Part shown: piece after piece, positions 24,210 through 31,595 of the stretch | How the letters are laid out: each line of letters starts with the position of its first letter | Numbering within the stretch: position 1 is the first letter of the stretch | Assembly (NCBI RefSeq): GCF_002002865.1 | Contig: NZ_CP019508.1 | Location: 558,001-622,000, forward strand | DNA length: 64,000 nucleotides | DNA from: Brevundimonas sp. LM2 | Lineage (GTDB): Bacteria; Pseudomonadota; Alphaproteobacteria; Caulobacterales; Caulobacteraceae | Reading direction: 5' to 3' | The notes under the pieces: model-generated | What the model was told of the DNA's origin: nothing | Database searches by the model: none | The model's input: the letters and a program-made list of their open reading frames with translations, nothing else | Translations under genes and position numbers: made by a program

Positions 24210-26287
24210 ACGGCCGCGAAACGGTCGGCCTTCAGCACCGCCTTGGGGAAACGGACCAGGCCGATCCGGGCCTGGAGGGTCTTCAGCGGCAGCATGTGCC
24301 GCCGCCAGCGGGCTTCCGGATCGAATTCGAAGGCGACCTTGGTCAGGTCCTGCTCGAGCAGGAAGCCGAAGGCGGCCAGATCGTCTCCGTCGCGCGCCAC
24401 GATCACCTTCCAGTAGGCGCGGGGAATGCGGACGGACACGGGACCGGCATCGTCGACGCCCAGGAAGACGGGATCGTCGTCGACCAGAAGCGGGCCGGCG
24501 AACAGACAGTATCGCTCGGTCGCGCCCTGATCCTCGATCTCGTTTTCCAGCTCGCCCCACAGGCCGTCGAATTTCGACTGGTTGAAGCCGGCCACCTGAG
24601 GCGTGCAGTTGGTCACGTGATAGGTGTCGCCATTGGCGCGCCGGACCTGGGCGTGGTCCACGCCCCAGCAGACCTCCTCGCGGCGGACCAGGTGACCCTT
24701 GTCGAAGGCCTGCCGGTCATTGTTGAAGAACCGCTCGGGCAGCTGAGATGACGCCGGCAGCCGGGGATCGAGGAACCACTTCTCCCGGTCCTTCTCTCCC
24801 AGCCCGCCCAGGGCGCGCCGCGTATAGACGAAGCCCGGCTCCGGCTCCTTGGCGGCGGGGGAAAAATCCACATTGGCGGCGGTGAAGATCGGCAGGCGGC
24901 GAAGCCGGTGCATAGCCAGGGTGAAATGCTCATACGGCACCAGAACCCCCTGGCCGTCGGTGCGGGGCGTCGCGTCCGCGGCGTCCGTCAGATCCGGCAG
25001 CGAAACCGCGATCCCCAGGAAGTCCGGGCGGTACCCCTTGCGGCCCACGTAGTCGGGATCGTGCCAGGGCTCGACATTGCGCTCCGGCGCTTCGGCCAGG
25101 GCCGGGGCACCGGGGGCTGCCGCCATGCCCAGCCGCACGGTCACGGTCAGGGGGATGGTCACCTCTCCGAACGTCGTCGATGCGACCGCGGTGGGGGCCG
25201 GGGCCGGGGATGCGACCGGGCCGGGGGCGACATGCTGTTCCGTCGGGCGACGTGTCCCGGCTGCGGTCCCGCTCGCCGGCCGGATCTGGCCGAGGCAGGC
25301 CGCCTCCAGCCCGGATCCCAGCGGCCCATCGGGCGCCAGGCCCAGCACCGTGCTCGCCACCCGGCTGGCACGGACGCCCTCGTTGGCGATCCAGTCGACA
25401 TCGGCGTCGTCGTCGTCGTCGCCGACGGGCGTGCCGTTTTTCAGCAGCCAGCGGCCTTGCGCGTCCTTCCGCGGCACGCCGGAGTGATGCAGGGCCACGA
25501 CCTGCCAGGAGTCGTTGAAGACCGGGGCGCCGGACGAGCCCGGCGCGGTATCGGACTCGTAGGTCAGGTGGTCGGCGCTGATCGACAGCAGGCGGTTCTC
25601 GCGCAGGGCGATCTGTTTGGCCCGACCGTTGGGGTGCTGAATGACCGTGATCGGCTCCCCCTCGTTGATCTTGCCCAGATCGGGGCTCAGCCGCAGCCAG
25701 CCGTAGTCGTCGAGCCGACCCGGGCCGTTCAGCGGGTCCGCCCCGACGGCGACCAGGGCGAAATCCAGACCGGCGTCGGCGACGAAGAACCGGGCCGGCT
25801 CCAGCGCGAAGGTCGTCGTCGGCCGCTCGAACCCCATCAGGTCCAGTTCGCAGTCGAACAGGGCCAGAGACGCCGCGGCGTCGGCGGCGGTGGGAAAGAC
25901 GTGATGGTTGGTGAGAAGCAGGCCCGGCGCGATCAGAAAGCCGGTGCCGTCCCCCAGGCTGCGCCCGGTCGCATCTCGGATCGCCAGCCGCGCCACCGCC
26001 CTCGCGGCCTGCAGGCCCCGCGCCAGATAGTTGACATCGACCAGATCGTCGCGACCGAGCGTCCGCTCCAGTTCGGAGCGCGAAATCTTGCGTCCGCCTT
26101 CTTGGAGCTGGAGTGTGCGGGCCTGCCGGCGCGCCTCGGTTTCGAACTGCCCGGGCGCCGTGGCGTCGGCCCGCGCCTTCAGCAGCTCGATCGCGGTTGG
26201 GGCTCCGGGTCCGGTCGGAGGCTGCACCTCCGCCGTGACGCGGCGCTCGGTGGCGTCGACGGTCTCGCGAATGCGTTCGATCTTCAT
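24206..26287 (-). CDS. Trypsin-like serine protease fused to a DNA/RNA non-specific endonuclease
   Basis: A 693-residue two-enzyme protein. Residues 1-90 are charged and probably helical. A trypsin-like domain spans about 95-315, with H129 (LLLTNHHVF), D175 (GLDFALVAV) and S252 ([10 protein letters not shown]). An acidic run (290-295) and a Pro/Ala linker (335-370) follow. The C-terminal part (about 405-690) is a NucA/NUC1-type nuclease with DKGH (529-532), N569 in GFNQSKFDG and E579/E581 in WGELENEI. No signal peptide is visible, so it should act in the cytoplasm. The nuclease family degrades DNA and RNA and is normally secreted or inhibited. Proteolytic release or gating of the nuclease is an inference. 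It lies between fabB and fabI on the opposite strand, with no immunity gene in sight. Confidence 0.85.
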   Translation of the reverse strand: MKIERIRETVDATERRVTAEVQPPTGPGAPTAIELLKARADATAPGQFETEARRQARTLQLQEGGRKISRSELERTLGRDDLVDVNYLARGLQAARAVARLAIRDATGRSLGDGTGFLIAPGLLLTNHHVFPTAADAAASLALFDCELDLMGFERPTTTFALEPARFFVADAGLDFALVAVGADPLNGPGRLDDYGWLRLSPDLGKINEGEPITVIQHPNGRAKQIALRENRLLSISADHLTYESDTAPGSSGAPVFNDSWQVVALHHSGVPRKDAQGRWLLKNGTPVGDDDDDADVDWIANEGVRASRVASTVLGLAPDGPLGSGLEAACLGQIRPASGTAAGTRRPTEQHVAPGPVASPAPAPTAVASTTFGEVTIPLTVTVRLGMAAAPGAPALAEAPERNVEPWHDPDYVGRKGYRPDFLGIAVSLPDLTDAADATPRTDGQGVLVPYEHFTLAMHRLRRLPIFTAANVDFSPAAKEPEPGFVYTRRALGGLGEKDREKWFLDPRLPASSQLPERFFNNDRQAFDKGHLVRREEVCWGVDHAQVRRANGDTYHVTNCTPQVAGFNQSKFDGLWGELENEIEDQGATERYCLFAGPLLVDDDPVFLGVDDAGPVSVRIPRAYWKVIVARDGDDLAAFGFLLEQDLTKVAFEFDPEARWRRHMLPLKTLQARIGLVRFPKAVLKADRFAAV

Positions 26288-26449
26288 AGGAGAGCCCTCC
26301 GCCCGTCAACCTAACGTGGATATGCGACAGCCGCGAGTCGGGCGGGATCACGACCACGCCATGCGGCGCTTTGCACGCCCGCGCCGCCGCTGCTAACCCT
26401 CCGCTCACGAACCGCTCGGCCGCAAGTCGGGATCAAGAGGAGACGCCTG

Positions 26450-27271
26450 ATGGCCACCGAATCGACCTGGAACATGCCCGCGGGCGAACTCATGAAGGGC
26501 AAGAAGGGCCTGATCATGGGGGTGGCGAACGCCAATTCCATCGCCTGGGGCATCGCCTCCCAGCTGGCCGCCCAGGGGGCCGAGCTGGCCTTCACCTATA
26601 TGGGCGAGGGGCTGGAGCGCCGGGTGCGGCCGCTGGCCGAGAGCGTCGGCGCGAAACTGCTGATCCAGGCCGACGTCACCGACGACGCCTCGATGGACGC
26701 CGCCTTCGCCGCGCTCGAGGCCGAGTTCGGCACGATCGATTTCGTGGTCCACTCGGTCGCCTTCGCCAACAAGGACGAGCTGAAGGGCTCCTTCATCGAC
26801 AACACCAGCCGCGACAGCTTCCTGCTGGCCATGAACATCTCGTGCTTCAGCTTCGTCGACGTCGCCAAACGCGCGTCCAAGATCATGCCCAACGGCGGGT
26901 CGATGATCACCATGACCTATCTGGGCTCGGAGCGGGCCATCCCCAACTACAACACCATGGGCGTGGCCAAGGCGGCGCTGGAGGCGGCGACCCGCTACAT
27001 CGCCCGCGACCTGGGTCCCAAGGGTATCCGCGTCAACGCCATCTCGGCCGGGGCCATGCGCACCCTGTCGCTGGCCGGCATCTCGGGCGGCCGGGGCATG
27101 ATCGCCCAGGGCCGGGCGATGTCGGCGATGAAGGAGGACACCTCGATGGAGGGGGTCGCCGGAGCCGCCCTGTGGCTGTGCTCGGACCTGGGCCTGTCGA
27201 CCACCGGCGAGGTCATCCACGTCGACGCCGGCTTCCACATGATGGGTCTGGCGGGCGACGAAGAGGCCTGA
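26450..27271 (+). CDS. fabI: Enoyl-ACP reductase (NADH)
   Basis: A 273-residue SDR-fold enoyl reductase that completes each round of fatty-acid elongation and is the triclosan target in many bacteria. Key residues are Y157 (MTYLGSERAIP), Y167 and K174 in the YNTMGVAK motif, and the cofactor-binding start GLIMGVANANSIAWGIA. ATG 26450 follows AGAGGAG. It is co-directional with fabA-fabB but separated from them by the antisense protease-nuclease gene and a 162-base gap, so it must have its own promoter. A bidirectional terminator follows. Confidence 0.95.
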   Translation: MATESTWNMPAGELMKGKKGLIMGVANANSIAWGIASQLAAQGAELAFTYMGEGLERRVRPLAESVGAKLLIQADVTDDASMDAAFAALEAEFGTIDFVVHSVAFANKDELKGSFIDNTSRDSFLLAMNISCFSFVDVAKRASKIMPNGGSMITMTYLGSERAIPNYNTMGVAKAALEAATRYIARDLGPKGIRVNAISAGAMRTLSLAGISGGRGMIAQGRAMSAMKEDTSMEGVAGAALWLCSDLGLSTTGEVIHVDAGFHMMGLAGDEEA

Positions 27272-27290
27272 GCCCTCGGACGCCAAGCAA

Positions 27291-27318
27291 AAGGCCGCCC
27301 CTTCGCAGGGGCGGCCTT
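27291..27318. terminator. Bidirectional terminator between fabI and the stress-protein gene
   Basis: AAGGCCGCCCCT pairs exactly with AGGGGCGGCCTT around a four-base TCGC loop. The minus strand continues with TTTTGCTT, so it best serves the gene ending at 27342; the plus strand has only a weak T-run. Confidence 0.8.
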
Positions 27319-27341
27319 GAGATTTCGGACGTTCAGCGGGC

Positions 27342-27773
27342 CTACAGCGCCAGTTCGCCCTCGTCCTCGCCGTCCCAATAGGCGATGCGCGAGGCCTTGG
27401 CCTGGATCAGGACCAGGCCGGGGGTGTCCACGCCTTGCGGGAACCAGCGCTCCAGACCCTTGGTCCAGTGGGCGGTGAAGGCGGCCTTGTCGCGGATCAG
27501 CTCGGCCCGCGCCTCGATGGCGATGAAGATGCCGGGCTTGCCCAGCAGGCCACGCTCGCCGGTCAGGGTCAGGCCGACGATGGGATCCGCCATGATGTCG
27601 CCGACCATCCCGGCGTCCTCGGTGGTGAAGAACCAGCTGTCGCCGTCGTAGTCGACCTCGCCGTTGTTGCTCATCGGCCGCGACGTCAGGGCCCCGCCCG
27701 CCGTGCGGGTGGTCAGCATGGTGAAGTCGATGTTGCGCATCTTCTTCGAGAGTTCTTTCAGGATCAGTTTCAC
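27342..27773 (-). CDS. Pyridoxamine-5'-phosphate-oxidase-like protein (general stress protein 26 type)
   Basis: A 143-residue split-barrel flavin-binding protein. It shows FTMLTTRTAGGALTSRPMS, GDSWFFTTEDAGMVGDI and GLTLTGERGLL, the pattern of the general-stress FMN-binding group. Members bind FMN or related flavins; their reactions are mostly unknown. GTG 27773 is chosen because GAGGAG lies eight bases upstream (27780-27788); the longer frame would need a TTG at 27803. It is downstream of a GST gene on the same strand (58 bases), possibly one stress-related transcript. Confidence 0.85.
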   Translation of the reverse strand: MKLILKELSKKMRNIDFTMLTTRTAGGALTSRPMSNNGEVDYDGDSWFFTTEDAGMVGDIMADPIVGLTLTGERGLLGKPGIFIAIEARAELIRDKAAFTAHWTKGLERWFPQGVDTPGLVLIQAKASRIAYWDGEDEGELAL

Positions 27774-27831
27774 GCGGGGCTCCTCAAGCTTTGCCTGCAC
27801 CAAACCCGCGAAACCCCGAGCCGATCCCGCG

Positions 27832-28536
27832 TCAGGGTCGCGCAGGGATATTCAGCCCCCGCGCCACCGCCGGCCGCGCCTGGCAGCGCTCGACCCAGGC
27901 CGGGACCGCCTGCAACGCGCCCCAGTCCACCAGAGCGCCGGCGCCGTAGAAGTCGGGGACGGCGCGGACCCAGCCGATCAGGGCGATGTCGGCGATGGTG
28001 AATTCATCGCCCATGACGAAGTCGCGGTCCGCCAGCCGGCCTTCCAGGACGCCCAGCAGCCGTTTGGTCTCGGCCGCGAAGCGGTCGCGGGGACGCTTGT
28101 CGTCGTAATCCTTGCCGGCGAACTTGTGGAAGAAGCCCAGTTGTCCGACCATCGGCCCGACCGCCGCCATCTGCCAGAACACCCACTGGATCGTCTCGTA
28201 GCGAGCGATCGGGTCGGTCGGCAGCAGCTGGCCGGTCTTTTCCGCCAGATAGATCAGGATGGCCCCGGACTCCCACAGGGCCAGGGGCCGGCCGCCCGGG
28301 CCGTCGGGATCCAGGATGGCGGGGATCTTGCCGTTGGGGTTCAGCGCCAGATAGTCGGGGGTCCAGGTCTGGTTCTGCATGATATCCACCAGGTGGACCT
28401 CATAGGGCAGGCCGATCTCCTCCAGCATGATCGCGGCCTTCACCCCGTTGGGCGTCGGAAACGAATAAAGCTGCAGTCGGTCGGGATGGGCGGCCGGATA
28501 CTGGCGCGTGATCGGGAAGGTGGAAAGGTCGGCCAT
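27832..28536 (-). CDS. Glutathione S-transferase, YghU/YfcG-like
   Basis: A 234-residue GST. The N-terminal thioredoxin-fold domain contains LYSFPTPNGVKAAIMLEEIG, where the TPNG motif is that of the nu-class (YghU/YfcG) disulfide-bond oxidoreductases, and NPNGKIPAILDPDGPGG. The all-helical C-terminal domain ends with FTIADIALIGWV. The role is probably glutathione-dependent disulfide reduction or peroxide detoxification in the cytoplasm. ATG 28536 is used. It lies downstream of rimM with 63 bases between, in the place where trmD usually follows rimM. Confidence 0.88.
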   Translation of the reverse strand: MADLSTFPITRQYPAAHPDRLQLYSFPTPNGVKAAIMLEEIGLPYEVHLVDIMQNQTWTPDYLALNPNGKIPAILDPDGPGGRPLALWESGAILIYLAEKTGQLLPTDPIARYETIQWVFWQMAAVGPMVGQLGFFHKFAGKDYDDKRPRDRFAAETKRLLGVLEGRLADRDFVMGDEFTIADIALIGWVRAVPDFYGAGALVDWGALQAVPAWVERCQARPAVARGLNIPARP

Positions 28537-28599
28537 GGGACACCGTGACGGTTGCGGATGACCCCATGTCGGAAGGCGCCCGCGACGGCGCAATAGGGG

Positions 28600-29124
28600 T
28601 CAGTCCGGCTCGCGCTCGCCGACCTCTTCGGGGCGGATGGCCAGCAGCCAGCCGTCGGCCAGGTGAAGCTCCGGCGTGGCCGCCCTGGTGAAGGGCAGGA
28701 ACCAGGTCGGTCCGCCGGCGGCGGGGGCGATCTCCAGCATGTCGTCGGCGCCGAAATTCTGGACCGCCTTGACGGTGCCCAGGACCGTGCCCTCGGGGTC
28801 GCGCGCCTCGACCCCGATCAGGTCGGCCAGATAGAATTCGTCCTCGTCCGGCTGCGGGAAGCGGTCGCGCGGCACGTGGAGCTTGAGGTTGCGCAGGGCG
28901 TCGGCCTCTTCCTTGGTGGCCACTTCCTTCACCCGGCCGACGATGCCGTCCTTGGTCGGGCGGGCCGACAGCACGGTCAGGGCGTGGGAGCCGTCGGCGC
29001 GCAGCAGCGGCCCATAGGCGGTCAGGGCCAGGGGATCGGCCGTATAGGCGGTGATCTTGACCTCGCCCTTGACGCCGAAGCCCCCGGCGACATGGCCGAC
29101 GAGGATCAGTTTGGATTCAGTCAT
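28600..29124 (-). CDS. rimM: Ribosome maturation factor RimM
   Basis: A 174-residue 30S assembly factor that binds S19 and helps 16S rRNA maturation near helices 31 and 33b. The RimM N-terminal barrel has VGHVAGGFGVKGEVKI and the C-terminal PRC-barrel has DEFYLADLIGVEARDPEGTVLGTV. It follows rpsP on the same strand with a hairpin in the 74-base gap. The standard continuation trmD-rplS is absent; a GST gene follows instead. Confidence 0.95.
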   Translation of the reverse strand: MTESKLILVGHVAGGFGVKGEVKITAYTADPLALTAYGPLLRADGSHALTVLSARPTKDGIVGRVKEVATKEEADALRNLKLHVPRDRFPQPDEDEFYLADLIGVEARDPEGTVLGTVKAVQNFGADDMLEIAPAAGGPTWFLPFTRAATPELHLADGWLLAIRPEEVGEREPD

Positions 29125-29142
29125 CGCAGGCTCCGATAGCAG

Positions 29143-29171
29143 AAGGGCGGCGCCCGATGGACGCCGCCCTT
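29143..29171 (-). terminator. Hairpin between rpsP and rimM (attenuator candidate)
   Basis: AAGGGCGGCG (29143-29152) and CGCCGCCCTT (29162-29171) form a 10-bp perfect stem with a nine-base loop. It lies just after the rpsP stop on the minus strand. There is no strong T-run, so it may reduce rimM expression relative to rpsP or protect the rpsP mRNA end rather than stop transcription fully. Confidence 0.5.
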
Positions 29172-29198
29172 GCCGTGGTCAGTTCACCGGGCGGCCAA

Positions 29199-29756
29199 TC
29201 AGGCCTCGGTCTTCTCTTCTTCGGTGGCCGGAGCCTCTTCAGCGGCGGCCTCGGCCGGAGCCTCTTCGGCAGCGGCGTCCTCGGCAGGGGCCTCCTCGAC
29301 CGGCGGCGCGTTCTTGGCGGCTTCGGCGGCGGCGGCGGCCTCTTCCTTGGCGCGTTCAGCGGCTTCGGCGGCTTCGATCTTGGCGGCGGCCTCGGCCTCG
29401 GCGCGGTCGGCTTCGCGCTGGGCGCGCTCGGCCGAGCGTTCCTGGGCCTTCTTGCCCGGGGCGCCCTTGGTCGGGTTGTTCGACTGGGTCCACTTGACCT
29501 TGCCGGCCAGGGCTTCGTCCTGGCTCAGGAAGCGGGCGACGCGGTCGGTCGGCTGGGCGCCCTTGGCGAGCCATTCCGAGATGCGCTCCTGCTTCAGGGT
29601 CACGCGGGGCTTTTCGCCGTCCTTGGGCAGCATCGGGTTGTAGGTGCCGACGCGCTCCAGGAATTTGCCGTCACGGGGCGAGTGGCTGTCGGCGACGACG
29701 ATGTAGTAGTAGGGACGCTTCTTGGCGCCCCCGCGGGCCAGACGAATCTTCAGCAT
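29199..29756 (-). CDS. rpsP: 30S ribosomal protein S16 with long acidic C-terminal extension
   Basis: A 185-residue protein. The first 80 or so residues are canonical S16 ([36 protein letters not shown]). The remaining hundred residues are a charged Ala/Glu/Lys extension, first helical and mixed-charge (about 95-140), then almost purely Ala/Glu/Pro. E. coli S16 has 82 residues, so this is more than double. Shorter extensions occur in other alphaproteobacteria. The extension should protrude from the body of the 30S subunit; its role is unknown. It is 21 bases after ffh. Confidence 0.95.
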   Translation of the reverse strand: MLKIRLARGGAKKRPYYYIVVADSHSPRDGKFLERVGTYNPMLPKDGEKPRVTLKQERISEWLAKGAQPTDRVARFLSQDEALAGKVKWTQSNNPTKGAPGKKAQERSAERAQREADRAEAEAAAKIEAAEAAERAKEEAAAAAEAAKNAPPVEEAPAEDAAAEEAPAEAAAEEAPATEEEKTEA

Positions 29757-29777
29757 TTTCAGTCTCTTTCTAGGAAG

Positions 29778-31316
29778 TCAGTTGGGTTTCTTGGGAAGGC
29801 CGGGAAGGCCTCCCGGCAGTGATCCGCCGCCCAGGCCGGAGAGCCGGTCCTGAAGGGCCTTGATTTCGTCTTCGGACGGTTCGGGCATGCGCCCGCCGCC
29901 GAGGGCTTTCAGGCGCGAGATATCGGGGCCGCCCGGCCCGCCCATGCCGCCGCCGCCGGGCATGCCCGGCATGCCGCCCATCATGGCCGCCATCTTCTGC
30001 AGGTTGCCGCGGCCGCCCTTGGCCAGGGACTTGACCATGTCGGCCATCTGGCGGTGCTGTTTCAGCAGGCGGTTGATGTCCTGGACCTCGACGCCGGCCC
30101 CGGCCGCGACGCGCTTCTTGCGGCTGGCGTTCAGCAGGTCGGGCTTCTTGCGCTCGGCCTTGGTCATCGAACTGATGATGGCTTCCTGACGCAGGATCAT
30201 CCGGTCGTCGATGTTCTGGTCGGCCATCTGGGCCTTCATCTTGGCCACGCCGGGCAGCATGCCCATGATGCCCTGAAGCCCGCCCATCTTCTTCATCTGC
30301 TGCAGCTGGGCCGCCAGGTCGTTCAGGTCGAACTGTCCCTTGGCCAGCTTCTTGGCCATGGCCTCGGCCTTGGACTGGTCCAGCTCGCCGGCGGCCTTCT
30401 CGACCAGGGCGACGATGTCCCCCTGGCCCAGGATCCGGCCGGCGACGCGGCGGGCGTCGAACACCTCGAGCGCGTCGACCTTCTCGCCGGCCCCCATGTA
30501 TTTGATCGGCAGGCCGGTGACAGCCCGCATCGACAGCATGGCTCCGCCGCGCCCGTCGCCGTCGGCGCGGGTCAGGATCAGGCCGGTCAGGGGCAGGCGC
30601 TCGTGGAAGGCCTTGGCCGTGCGCACCGCGTCCTGGCCGGTCAGGCTGTCGGCGATCAGCAGGGTCTCGACCGGATTGGCGATCGAGGCGACCTCGGCCA
30701 CCTCGTTCATCAGGGCCTCGTCCAGCGTGATCCGGCCGGCGGTGTCGAGGATCAGGACGTCGAAACCCTGCAGCTTCGCCGAGGTCAGGGCCCGGCGGGT
30801 GATCTGGACGGCGCTCTCGCCGGCCACGATCGGCAGGACGGCGACCTCGATCTGGGCCCCCAGCTGGGCCAGCTGTTCCATCGCCGCCGGACGCCGCGTG
30901 TCCAGCGAGGCCATCATGACCTTCTTGCGGTCGAACTTGGTCAGCCGCAGCGCCAGCTTGGCCGAGGTCGTGGTCTTGCCGGAGCCCTGCAGGCCGGCCA
31001 TCAGCAGCACGGCGGGCGGGGCGGCGTTCAGGTTCAGCGGGGTCGGCTCCTCGCCCCCCAGCATCTCGACCAGGCCGTCATAGACGATCTTGATGACCTG
31101 ATCGGCGGGCCGGACCGAGCGGATGACCTCTTCGCCCGTGGCCTTTTCGGTGGCGAAGGCGATGAAGTCCTTGACCACGGGCAGGGCGACGTCGGCCTCC
31201 AGCAGGGCCACGCGCACTTCGCGCATCGCCTCCGCCACGTCCTTTTCGGACAGGGCGCCGCGACCGGTGATCCGGTCGAAAACGCCTGACAGCCGCTCGT
31301 TCAGAGCCTCGAACAT
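29778..31316 (-). CDS. ffh: Signal recognition particle protein Ffh
   Basis: A 512-residue GTPase that binds signal sequences on the ribosome and, with 4.5S RNA and FtsY, delivers inner-membrane proteins. The N and G domains carry LMAGLQGSGKTTTSAKLA, LDTAGR and TRADGDGRGG. The M domain has the Met-rich QMKKMGGLQGIMGMLPG and the RNA-binding segment ending in SRKKRVAAGAG. A Gly/Met/Pro-rich tail follows. ATG 31316 is preceded by GAGG; a GTG two codons earlier is possible. Its RNA partner ffs is at about 39530 in this window. Confidence 0.96.
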   Translation of the reverse strand: MFEALNERLSGVFDRITGRGALSEKDVAEAMREVRVALLEADVALPVVKDFIAFATEKATGEEVIRSVRPADQVIKIVYDGLVEMLGGEEPTPLNLNAAPPAVLLMAGLQGSGKTTTSAKLALRLTKFDRKKVMMASLDTRRPAAMEQLAQLGAQIEVAVLPIVAGESAVQITRRALTSAKLQGFDVLILDTAGRITLDEALMNEVAEVASIANPVETLLIADSLTGQDAVRTAKAFHERLPLTGLILTRADGDGRGGAMLSMRAVTGLPIKYMGAGEKVDALEVFDARRVAGRILGQGDIVALVEKAAGELDQSKAEAMAKKLAKGQFDLNDLAAQLQQMKKMGGLQGIMGMLPGVAKMKAQMADQNIDDRMILRQEAIISSMTKAERKKPDLLNASRKKRVAAGAGVEVQDINRLLKQHRQMADMVKSLAKGGRGNLQKMAAMMGGMPGMPGGGGMGGPGGPDISRLKALGGGRMPEPSEDEIKALQDRLSGLGGGSLPGGLPGLPKKPN

Positions 31317-31595
31317 AAACACCTCATGGGGCGGTCGAACCGTGCTCCATAGCGAAACGACCTCTGGCGACGATCACGTCGGCAGAGGGTTCTCGCCATC
31401 CTCGTCCCGTCGAAACAGGGGTCGTGATGGTGGAGACGCAGGTTCAATTGCGCCGGAAGCGGCGGCTTATGCGGGAAAACAGGCGGTTTGTCGACTCGTG
31501 TGGCGCGACGCACTTTCCGTTTCAGCGTTTGGCTTTGCGATGGCCGATCGGCGAAGCCCTGATACGGTTCCGCTTCGGCCTCCCCGCTGCCCGAG

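Noticed and set aside
24206..26287. Contact-dependent toxin or secreted effector
   Set aside because: No signal peptide, no secretion-system marker domain, no adjacent immunity gene; an intracellular role fits better.
29143..29171. Riboswitch between rpsP and rimM
   Set aside because: Only a single simple hairpin is present, with no conserved aptamer-like sequence; kept as an attenuator candidate only.
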